From NCBI GenBank assembly GCA_035640475.1, contig DASQWC010000068.1, forward strand, positions 1-11,786: a stretch of DNA of 11,786 bases, in the 5' to 3' direction. Below, one piece after another: positions 1-9,317 of the stretch (positions are counted from its first letter, which is position 1; every line of letters starts with the position of its first letter). Source of the DNA: DASQWC01 sp035640475. Its GTDB lineage: Bacteria > Actinomycetota > JAICYB01. A model generated the notes under the pieces. That model was given only the letters and a program-made list of their open reading frames with translations. It was not told the DNA's origin and did not search any database. The translations under genes were made by a program, and so were the position numbers.

Positions 1-221
1 CGCGCTGGGCCTCGCGCTTGGCGGCCGAGAGCTGCGCCCCCTTGGCACCCTCGCCCTCGAGCTCGCGCAGCCGGTCCTCCAGCTCGGAGAGCCGGCGGGG
101 GCTGACTTCGATTGAGGCCGCTGCGCGTGGGCGAGCGCGGCGGGGCGAGCATCACGGGGAATACGCATCGGTTGTACCTGATGCGAGGGATCTGCGACGT
201 GCCTGAGGAGGCGAGCGCTCA
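1..221. other. Region upstream of rpoC; no recognisable rpoB end
   Basis: In most bacteria the 3' end of rpoB lies just upstream of rpoC. None of the three + frames here reads like an RpoB C-terminus. The + frame open through to the stop at 204-206 is rich in Ser and Arg and looks like the antisense of a charged coiled coil. On the - strand the frame covering 2-151 is open and reads SELEDRLRELEGEGAK near its middle, with almost every third position G or C. It has no ATG, GTG or TTG after its upstream stop (152-154). The only sure element is the rpoC ribosome binding site, GAGGAGG at about 205-211. The rest could be intergenic, or could hold the start of a divergent gene with an unusual start codon. 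Confidence 0.4.
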
Positions 222-4106
<3,885 letters not shown>

Positions 4107-4118
4107 AACTCAGAACCA

Positions 4119-4160
4119 GAAAGACAAAGGCCGCGGTGTGAACCGCGGCCTTTGTCTTTC
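4119..4160 (+). terminator. Intrinsic terminator after rpoC
   Basis: A perfect 19-bp stem (4119-4137 pairing with 4142-4160) encloses the loop GTGA. The stem core is CAAAGGCCGCGGT and its complement. There is no separate long T-tract, but the right arm ends in TTTGTCTTT and the left arm carries the matching A-rich run, so it could act in both directions. It ends the rpoC transcript and insulates it from the next gene. Confidence 0.9.
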
Positions 4161-4180
4161 GGACACTCAGATTCGAGGAG

Positions 4181-4186
4181 TAGTCT
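4181..4186 (+). promoter_or_regulatory. Possible -10 element for the propeller gene
   Basis: TAGTCT matches the TANNNT pattern of actinobacterial housekeeping -10 elements. The best -35 candidate, TTCGGA at 4158-4163 with a 17-base spacer, is weak. The expected transcript start, about 4193, falls at a small hairpin (CCACTCT / AGAGTGG, 4192-4210), which would lie at the extreme 5' end of the mRNA. Because the rpoC terminator lies directly upstream, the gene needs its own promoter, and this is the best candidate seen. Confidence 0.3.
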
Positions 4187-4270
4187 CGTGCCCACTCTTG
4201 GCGAGAGTGGCGGCCAATGGGGCGAGACCGGCCGACTCACGGCTGTCGGTCGGGGCGAGAGGAGCATGGG

Positions 4271-5530
4271 GTGCGGAAATTCCTCACGTGGGCCTTGCTG
4301 TTGGTGGTCGTTGGCGGGACAGCGGGCGCGACCGAGGGGGCGAAGTGGCTCATTGAGGGCGATGCCGGCTGGGACTGTCTGACGATGGGGAATCGTCAGT
4401 GTGGCCCAGTGGAGTCGCTGACACGGCTCGTTGAGGGCAGTCCGGGGTGGGATTGCAACACTATGGGGAACACGCTGTGCGGAAACTCGGCGGAAACGGC
4501 CGCCGATGACGGCGCGACACCTCGCAACTCGTGGCAGCCGACGCCCGGCAAGATCGCCGAGACGGCGGCGCGTCCGGGGTTCAGCGCGCTTATGCCTGAC
4601 CCGCAAGCCGTTCGAATGTTCCCAAGCATGCTTCCGGTCGGCCATCTCACAGGTGATCCCGACCCGGCCAACCGTTGGATGCTTTACGCGTGGCAACACG
4701 ACAGTGGCGCGAAGCTCTACATCTGGCGCGCTCCCTCGCCCGAGGGACCGTGGGCTCCGCACCCGATGTCACCCCGTCCAGCGCCAACGCCGTTCCCCGC
4801 GGGCTACACGGCAAGCCACTTCTCATCCGGGGACATCGTGTGGGACCCGATCGGTGAACGGCTGGTCGGCACACCGCACAGCAAGAAAGGCGTAGAGCAA
4901 CCCTCGTTCCTGATTCAGTCCACCGATGGCGTGAACTGGACGTGGCTGGACGGGGACAATGCAGTCCGCTTGCCGACAGAGCCGGGCCCGCTCGATGTAA
5001 ACCACACTGGCTACGGCCGGTTGCTGCGCGACCTCGATGGGCACCTAGTGAAGTTCCGTGACCCAGCGACGCCTTCCGATCCGACGACGTACTACTGGTG
5101 GGTTTACAAGGAGCAAAGCGGCTGCACAGCCAATCCGGGATGCTCGACCAAGACGCCAATGCTCGCAAAGACACCGTCGCTCAACGCGTATCCGTGGATC
5201 AAGTGGGGGCCGGCGCACGACCTGGTCGGCGGAAACGTACACTTCCACGAAGCTTCGTTCCTCAAGGCTGACGGACGAATCTGGCTCGAGTACACCGAAA
5301 ACTCGACAGCGACACAGGAGTACTTGCTCGATTCGCCCCAAGGGGATCCGTTCAGCTTCTCGAACCGCACGCCTATCGCGATGCCCATCGGCACCTCCCC
5401 GTTCTTTCACGGAGGAAACATCATTCGCGATCCGCAAAGCGGCCAGCAGTACATGGCGCAGACGGTAGTGAAGTCGGCCCTCGACGGCTCAAGCGAGATA
5501 TGGGTCCTTCGCGCAATTTTTCCGCTCTAA
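4271..5530 (+). CDS. Secreted beta-propeller, GH43/GH32-like glycosidase-fold protein
   Basis: The start is GTG at 4271, with the Shine-Dalgarno sequence GAGAGGAG at 4257-4264 six bases upstream. An in-frame ATG at 4217 would bury the signal peptide. The 419-residue product begins with a signal peptide (VRKF, hydrophobic 5-16, likely cleavage after the A-G-A ending at residue 20). Next come two copies of EGxxGWDCxTMGNxxCG (29-45 and 55-71), then a linker. From about residue 105 there are blade-like strands: MLYAWQHDSGAKLYIWRAPS, SSGDIVWDP, FLIQSTDGVNW and HEASFLKADGRIWLEYTE. This rhythm is that of five-bladed propellers of the GH43/GH32/GH62 type, whose members cleave arabinans, xylans or fructans outside the cell. 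I cannot assign a catalytic triad, substrate or GH family. Cys285 and Cys291 could form another disulfide. Its stop overlaps that of the convergent neighbour. Codon bias is weaker than in rpoC, which suggests a different history. Confidence 0.75.
   Translation: MRKFLTWALLLVVVGGTAGATEGAKWLIEGDAGWDCLTMGNRQCGPVESLTRLVEGSPGWDCNTMGNTLCGNSAETAADDGATPRNSWQPTPGKIAETAARPGFSALMPDPQAVRMFPSMLPVGHLTGDPDPANRWMLYAWQHDSGAKLYIWRAPSPEGPWAPHPMSPRPAPTPFPAGYTASHFSSGDIVWDPIGERLVGTPHSKKGVEQPSFLIQSTDGVNWTWLDGDNAVRLPTEPGPLDVNHTGYGRLLRDLDGHLVKFRDPATPSDPTTYYWWVYKEQSGCTANPGCSTKTPMLAKTPSLNAYPWIKWGPAHDLVGGNVHFHEASFLKADGRIWLEYTENSTATQEYLLDSPQGDPFSFSNRTPIAMPIGTSPFFHGGNIIRDPQSGQQYMAQTVVKSALDGSSEIWVLRAIFPL
4353..4487 (+). repeat. 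Tandem Cys motif GWDCxTMGNxxCG, two copies
   Basis: This is a protein-level direct repeat just after the signal peptide of the propeller protein. Copy one is residues 29-45 (EGDAGWDCLTMGNRQCG) and copy two residues 55-71 (EGSPGWDCNTMGNTLCG), with a period of 26 residues. Each unit has two cysteines separated by seven residues (C36/C44 and C62/C70), suited to a small disulfide loop in an exported protein. Its role is unknown; a carbohydrate- or wall-anchoring module is possible but only inferred. Confidence 0.7.
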
Positions 5531-7197
5531 CGCTTATCGTTAGCGGCCAGCCGGAAGCGGACGTGCAGCGATTCGACCGCCAGCGCGTTCCAGAGTCTCC
5601 AGAACCAGAAGCCGTCTCCTCTCCGGGCTCCCGCCATCGCACGCGACCACCATTCCGCGCCCAGAACGCTCGCGACGTAGGGTGCTTCGTCAGCGCTTGC
5701 TATGCAACGGCGCAGCGAGCGTAAGGCCGGCGTGCGTCCCGCTCGCCATCGTGCGATGCGCCGAGCGAGCCGTCCTTGCGATACGTGCGCTCGTCTTGTG
5801 TTGTGCACCCGGAGCTGCGGGCTGATTGATTCGAGGGTCTCGTCGAACAAGGACCCGTCGCGCTTGGCAACCGGCGCATCCAATAGTGCCGAGACGACTC
5901 CCGGCTCGAGATAAGGCGTGACGAACGAACGGAATTGGGGGAACGGCGCGAAACGGATGAACAAATGGCGCGCTCTGTACTTCGCGTAGAAGAGGTCCAA
6001 CAGATCGGCATCAGGCCGTCCGATCGCGCGGAGATCGTCCAGCACATGGCCGATCCGATCTCTCACGACGGCGGCGGTTCGTGGTGTAACGAACGACATC
6101 CTCCGAGCGAGCACACTGAGGGCGTCGTCGTTTCCCGCGCCGTAGAAGGAACGCCCGATCTCACCGCCGTGCCCGCCTACGTAGAACAGATCGCGGACGT
6201 CCCAATCGAGCCAGCTCGCAGCGTAATCCCAAGCGCGCTGCATGCCTTCGTGCCACGGTGCCCACCGAACGATCTCGGCGAACTCGTCGGGTGGGCGCCG
6301 CTGGCCGATGGGGACAGCATGGTGAGACCATCCCAGCAACCGGGCCGTGCGCGCGGCGCCGGCTCCGTCGTCGGAGTCGGCCGAACCCAAGGTGAACGAC
6401 TCGACAATTCGACCCCTGTCGTTCAGGCACGCGGCGACCAATGAACTGTCACGTCCCGCGGTGAGCGCAAGCCGGACACCCGGCACCTGCGACATGCGAC
6501 CAACAGTCGACCCGAGAACCTCTCGCAGTCGCCCCGGTGTCGTCGGCGGTCCGGGAGCAAGCCTTTCCTCCGGGGGCCAGTAGGACCGGATGCGCAGGCC
6601 GGTGTCCGTGAATTCAGCAGCGGTCGCTTCCTCCACGACGGTCCTCGACAGCAGCTCGTCATCCCCCACTGGGAACCCGAACACGACGAAGTCGGCAATG
6701 ACCTCCTCCGACATGTTCGGAGCAACCCCAGCGAGTATTTGGCCAGCGAGTCCCTTCGTCGCGAGCGCAGAGCCATTCGGCCCGTCGACCCGCAGCAGAG
6801 TCTTCGGCAGTGCAGCGGAAGTGACCATCGAGACCTTCGATGTCTCCACAGCGATGAGCACGTACACGCCCATGAGACCGCGCGCGACCACGGGATCGGT
6901 GATGGCCCGATCGATCTCGTCTTCGGACGCTTCGCCCTGATCGCCCACGGGCGTCCCCCAAACGATCCGGTCGCCGACGCTAAGCGTTTCGGACTCGTCC
7001 TCCGAGATCGCGACAACGAGTGTGCTTGACGCGGGCACAAGAACCGTTCGGACACATGTCGCATCGCCGAGTAGCGGACGGTACACATCCAGAAGCCTGT
7101 CGACGAGTGAATCTGCTGCCTTCAGCGAATTCTCGCGGAGTCGAATGGCCCCGACGACGCTCCGGATCCCGGGCAGCCGATGGACGATCCGACGCAT
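5527..7197 (-). CDS. Asparagine synthetase-like ATP-dependent ligase with degenerate glutaminase domain
   Basis: The product is 556 residues. The C-terminal half has the ATP-pyrophosphatase signature of asparagine synthetase-type enzymes: LTAGRDSS at 245-252 (the SGGxDS loop), GGHGGEIGR at 341-349, and DLFYAKYRARHLF at 401-413 before FRSFVTPYLEP, which corresponds to the family's PFLD region. These enzymes adenylate a carboxylate and transfer nitrogen to it or cyclise it. The N-terminal half keeps only remnants of the class II glutaminase fold (around GLMGVYVLI, 107-115). The nucleophile Cys2 is absent, since the protein starts MRRIV, so glutamine hydrolysis is unlikely. Such proteins occur in polysaccharide loci, lasso-peptide cyclases and beta-lactam synthetases; no lasso partner genes are visible here. 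An in-frame TAG directly precedes the ATG and no Shine-Dalgarno is visible, so the start is uncertain. It converges on the propeller gene, sharing four bases. Confidence 0.8.
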   Translation of the reverse strand: MRRIVHRLPGIRSVVGAIRLRENSLKAADSLVDRLLDVYRPLLGDATCVRTVLVPASSTLVVAISEDESETLSVGDRIVWGTPVGDQGEASEDEIDRAITDPVVARGLMGVYVLIAVETSKVSMVTSAALPKTLLRVDGPNGSALATKGLAGQILAGVAPNMSEEVIADFVVFGFPVGDDELLSRTVVEEATAAEFTDTGLRIRSYWPPEERLAPGPPTTPGRLREVLGSTVGRMSQVPGVRLALTAGRDSSLVAACLNDRGRIVESFTLGSADSDDGAGAARTARLLGWSHHAVPIGQRRPPDEFAEIVRWAPWHEGMQRAWDYAASWLDWDVRDLFYVGGHGGEIGRSFYGAGNDDALSVLARRMSFVTPRTAAVVRDRIGHVLDDLRAIGRPDADLLDLFYAKYRARHLFIRFAPFPQFRSFVTPYLEPGVVSALLDAPVAKRDGSLFDETLESISPQLRVHNTRRAHVSQGRLARRIARWRAGRTPALRSLRRCIASADEAPYVASVLGAEWWSRAMAGARRGDGFWFWRLWNALAVESLHVRFRLAANDKR

Positions 7198-7308
7198 CTA
7201 TTGATCGGCCAGCGGGAACGCTTGGCGAAACGTCGACACCGAAGGTGGGCTGACCTGTTCGTTTCCGCTCGATGCCACTAGGCTCGTCACGTTAGCCGAC
7301 GGCCCGTA

Positions 7309-7530
7309 ATGTTGGCATACCTACTCCGGAGAACCTCGCCGTCGATCGCTCCCATCTACGAACATCGCGATGCCGGCGACCGACCGGGTGCGCGACGCGA
7401 TGGTCGTTTCGCTGTGTACGTCGCGTATCTGATGCCACGCCGTGGTCCGGCTCCGTCCCTGTCCCGGCGCCGTGAGGCCGAGGCTTCGGACGGCGTGGAC
7501 GCCGAGGCGGAGGCATCCGCCGAGGCCTAG
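7309..7530 (+). CDS. Doubtful small ORF with Asp/Glu/Ala-rich tail, upstream of terminator
   Basis: This is a 73-residue ORF of no recognised family. It has no Shine-Dalgarno (ATG follows GGCCCGTA), and its first half has ordinary, unbiased codons. The C-terminal part switches to a basic stretch (PRRGPAPSLSRRR) and then an acidic Ala-rich tail (SDGVDAEAEASAEA) with strongly G/C third positions, and ends 18 bases before a strong terminator. An inner ATG at 7432 would give 32 residues and overlaps the stop (TGATG) of a 20-codon ORF beginning at 7370. The tail resembles the end of RpoC (GADAEVSAEG), so this may be a displaced gene end and not a true gene. Coding status is open. Confidence 0.25.
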   Translation: MLAYLLRRTSPSIAPIYEHRDAGDRPGARRDGRFAVYVAYLMPRRGPAPSLSRRREAEASDGVDAEAEASAEA

Positions 7531-7548
7531 AAAAGCTTTTAGAAGGGA

Positions 7549-7585
7549 CGAGAGGGCCGCGGTTCTGCGCGGCCCTCTCGCTTTT
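7549..7585 (+). terminator. Intrinsic terminator upstream of the methyltransferase gene
   Basis: A perfect 13-bp stem CGAGAGGGCCGCG (7549-7561) pairs with 7568-7580 around the loop GTTCTG, followed by CTTTT. This is a textbook + strand rho-independent terminator. It follows the ORF end at 7530 and isolates the downstream methyltransferase from upstream transcription. Confidence 0.88.
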
Positions 7586-7651
7586 CCCCTCCCCCCAACC
7601 ACCAACGAGGTGCAATCGGTGGAACGCAAGCCGTTGGATTAAGGTTCGCGC

Positions 7652-8260
7652 GTGCCGAGGAAGACATTTCGGGAGATCGTGTCCGACGTGACGTCGCGCT
7701 CCAGACGCGACCTACGGGGGACCCCGAAGCTCCGCGCGGCCCTCGACCGCTTCGGGGTCGATGTCTCCGGGCGCATTGCACTCGACGTCGGCGCCGCGGC
7801 CGGTGGGTTCACGACGGTGCTGCTGGAACGCGGAGCGGCCAAGGTCTATGCCGTCGACGCCGGCCACGGACAGCTCCTCGGCTCCCTGCGCCAGGACTCG
7901 CGTGTGGTCAACCTCGAAGCGACGAACATCGCCGACCTGAGTGCCGGGCTCGTCCCGGATCCCATCCAGCTGTTCACAGTCGACGTGTCGTATCTCGCGC
8001 TGCGACGCGCAGTCGCGCAGCTCGCGCGGGTCGAGTTCGCCGCGGGGGCCGAACTCATCGGCTTGGTAAAGCCGATGTTCGAGCTCGCGCTCGCCGAGGC
8101 GCCGACCGACAGGGCAACGATCGATCAAGCGCTCGACAGGGCCGTCGACGGTGTCACGTCCGCCGGTTGGACCGTGCTTTCGACGATGGATTCCGTCGTG
8201 ACCGGTGCGAAGGGAGCGCCCGAGCTCCTGATCCACGCGAGGTGGTCGTCGGGGGCCTAA
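7652..8260 (+). CDS. TlyA/FtsJ-type SAM-dependent methyltransferase lacking the S4 domain
   Basis: A predicted 202-residue S-adenosylmethionine-dependent methyltransferase, closest to the catalytic part of TlyA (16S/23S rRNA 2'-O-methyltransferase of mycobacteria, about 268 residues). Motif I is LDVGAAAGGFT (44-54, compared with LDAGASTGGFT in TlyA). The K-D-K-E catalytic set of RrmJ/FtsJ-fold enzymes is visible: K26 (TPKLRAAL), D111 (FTVDVSYLAL), K140 (GLVKPMFEL) and E191 (GAPELLIHARW). The N-terminal S4 RNA-binding domain of TlyA (about 60 residues) is missing. The start is GTG at 7652. TAAGGT at 7640-7645 could be a weak AAGG ribosome binding site or, since it sits at -12 to -7 of the GTG, the -10 of a leaderless transcript. 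The gene lies just before the str operon, which fits a ribosome-modifying role, but the target is inferred. Confidence 0.8.
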   Translation: MPRKTFREIVSDVTSRSRRDLRGTPKLRAALDRFGVDVSGRIALDVGAAAGGFTTVLLERGAAKVYAVDAGHGQLLGSLRQDSRVVNLEATNIADLSAGLVPDPIQLFTVDVSYLALRRAVAQLARVEFAAGAELIGLVKPMFELALAEAPTDRATIDQALDRAVDGVTSAGWTVLSTMDSVVTGAKGAPELLIHARWSSGA

Positions 8261-8279
8261 GGCCGTCGCCGTGAAGCGG

Positions 8280-8309
8280 TTGACGGTATTCTATTTCCGC
8301 TGCTAGCGT
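8280..8309 (+). promoter_or_regulatory. Probable str operon promoter
   Basis: TTGACG at 8280-8285 (-35) and TAGCGT at 8304-8309 (-10, TANNNT type) are separated by 18 bases. This is the best housekeeping promoter match in the window and lies between the methyltransferase stop and rpsL. Transcription would start near 8316, giving a leader of about 77 bases before the rpsL ATG. Confidence 0.65.
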
Positions 8310-8318
8310 GACCTGTCG

Positions 8319-8346
8319 CGCCTGGCGCGTGTTTCGGCGCCGGGCG
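8319..8346 (+). promoter_or_regulatory. GC-rich leader hairpin, possible attenuator of the str operon
   Basis: A 10-bp stem CGCCTGGCGC (8319-8328) pairs with GCGCCGGGCG (8337-8346), with one G-U pair and an 8-base loop. It is followed by TTTGTGTGTGTG. It would lie within a few bases of the predicted 5' end of the rpsL mRNA. It could stabilise the mRNA, attenuate transcription, or be a protein-binding leader; the sequence does not decide between these. Confidence 0.5.
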
Positions 8347-8393
8347 TTTGTGTGTGTGACCGGCCGTGGTTCGGGCCATAAACCGGGAGAAGC

Positions 8394-8762
8394 ATGCCCA
8401 CGATTCAGCAACTCGTCCGGAAGGGCCGCAAGGTCCCGCGGACGAAGATGAAGACGCCGCACCTCAAGGGCGCGCCGCAGCGCCGCGGGGTGTGCGTCCG
8501 CGTGCACACGGCCACCCCGAAAAAGCCGAATTCCGCCCTCAGGAAGATCGCCCGCGTCCGTCTCTCCTCCGGCGTCGAGGTCACCGCGTACATCCCCGGC
8601 GAGCAGCACAACCTTCAGGAGCACTCGATCGTCCTCGTTCGGGGGGGCCGCGTACGCGACCTGCCGGGCGTCCGCTACAAGATCGTCCGCGGTGCGCTCG
8701 ACACCGCCGGTGTCTCAGGCCGCAAGCGCAGCCGCTCCAAGTACGGCACGAAGCGGGGCTAG
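8394..8762 (+). CDS. rpsL: 30S ribosomal protein S12
   Basis: S12 is a decoding-centre protein of the small subunit that helps check codon-anticodon pairing. At 122 residues it is of normal length. The conserved blocks TPKKPNSALRK (41-51), YIPGE-HNLQEHS and GGRVxDLPGVRY (84-95) are all present. The start is ATG with GGGAGA at 8385-8390. Lys43, a main streptomycin-resistance site, is unchanged, but residue 88 is Arg (codon CGC at 8655-8657) where E. coli and M. tuberculosis have Lys. K88R is a known streptomycin-resistance substitution. Asp89, the usual RimO methylthiolation site, is kept. Ala40 stands in the place of the usual Thr. It is the first gene of the str operon, and rpsG starts two bases after its stop. 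Confidence 0.98.
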   Translation: MPTIQQLVRKGRKVPRTKMKTPHLKGAPQRRGVCVRVHTATPKKPNSALRKIARVRLSSGVEVTAYIPGEQHNLQEHSIVLVRGGRVRDLPGVRYKIVRGALDTAGVSGRKRSRSKYGTKRG

Positions 8763-8764
8763 AG

Positions 8765-9235
8765 ATGCCGCGACGAGGGGCGATTCCCAAGCGAGAGATC
8801 AGGCCCGACCCGATCCATCAGAACCAGCTCGTCACACAGCTCATCAGCAAGGTGATGCAGAGCGGCAAGAAGACGCTCGCCGAGCGGATCGTCTACAAGG
8901 CGCTCGACGACCTTCAGCAGAAGTCGGGGATGGAGCCGGCGCCGGCCTTGAAGAAGGCGATCGACAACGTCCGGCCGATGCTCGAGGTCCGTTCGCGGCG
9001 CGTCGGCGGTGCGACCTACCAAGTGCCCGTGGAGGTTCCGGCGCGGCGCGGGACGTCCCTTGCCATCCGCTGGCTCGTCGGGACGGCGCGCGACCGCAAG
9101 GGCAAAGGTATGGCCGACAAGCTCGCATCGGAGCTCTTGGACGCCCTCCAGGGGACGGGAGCTGCTGTAAAAAAGAGAGAAGACCTGCACCGAATGGCTG
9201 AAGCGAACCGAGCGTTCGCGCACTACCGCTGGTAG
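8765..9235 (+). CDS. rpsG: 30S ribosomal protein S7
   Basis: S7 binds the 3' major domain of 16S rRNA and starts assembly of the small-subunit head, near the E site. The product is 156 residues, the standard length, running from MPRRGAIPKRE to AEANRAFAHYRW. Conserved stretches include VMQSGKKTLAERIVY (30-44) and YQVPVEVPARRG (85-96). The ATG lies two bases after the rpsL stop and has only a weak G-rich ribosome binding site inside the rpsL end, which suggests translational coupling. In E. coli S7 represses the operon by binding the rpsL-rpsG spacer. Here that spacer is only two bases, so such feedback, if present, must use another site. Confidence 0.98.
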   Translation: MPRRGAIPKREIRPDPIHQNQLVTQLISKVMQSGKKTLAERIVYKALDDLQQKSGMEPAPALKKAIDNVRPMLEVRSRRVGGATYQVPVEVPARRGTSLAIRWLVGTARDRKGKGMADKLASELLDALQGTGAAVKKREDLHRMAEANRAFAHYRW

Positions 9236-9254
9236 CACAACCAATAGGAGTGCC

Positions 9255-9282
9255 ACAACGGCCGGGGCAACCCGGTCGTTGT
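9255..9282 (+). promoter_or_regulatory. Hairpin with GNRA loop between rpsG and fusA
   Basis: A 12-bp stem ACAACGGCCGGG (9255-9266) pairs with CCCGGTCGTTGT (9271-9282), with one G-U pair, around the tetraloop GCAA. A following TTGTG gives only a poor T-tract. It fills most of the rpsG-fusA gap and ends just upstream of the fusA ribosome binding sites. It could be a partial terminator, an RNA processing site or a translational regulator. Confidence 0.65.
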
Positions 9283-9317
9283 TTGTGAGGAAAACACAAG
9301 TGGAAGAGGACGTAGAG

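Larger units (their letters stand above)
7198..7651. other. 454-base stretch without a sure gene
   Basis: This stretch separates the start of the asparagine synthetase-like gene from the methyltransferase. It must hold the promoter of the - strand gene, but I see no convincing one. On + it contains a TANNNT-type element TAGGCT (7279-7284) without a clear -35, a weak ORF ending at 7530, a 10-bp palindrome AAAAGCTTTT at 7531-7540, and a strong + strand terminator at 7549-7585. The terminator implies that something here is, or once was, transcribed on +. Confidence 0.6.

Noticed and set aside
4217..4270. ATG 4217 as the start of the propeller gene
   Set aside because: It would add 18 charged residues ahead of a clear signal peptide, whereas GTG 4271 has a strong Shine-Dalgarno six bases upstream.
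4111..5610. Shared 11-base string CAGAACCAGAA after rpoC and inside the - strand gene, as a possible attachment repeat
   Set aside because: It is too short and low in complexity, one copy is internal to a coding region, and it does not bracket the cassette.
5527..7651. Lasso-peptide cluster, with the asparagine synthetase-like protein as cyclase and a small ORF as precursor
   Set aside because: No PqqD-like (B1) or transglutaminase-like (B2) gene is present, and the small ORF at 7309-7530 lacks a plausible leader/core with a Thr before the core and a ring Asp/Glu.
8366..8764. N-terminal extension of S7 reading through rpsL in another frame
   Set aside because: The S7 family starts MPRRG at 8765 with 156 residues; the upstream part is a +1-type shadow of rpsL.
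9279..9317. TTG at 9279 as the fusA start
   Set aside because: The codon lies inside the right arm of a 12-bp hairpin, without a ribosome binding site; ATG 9318 has a well-placed GAGGA.
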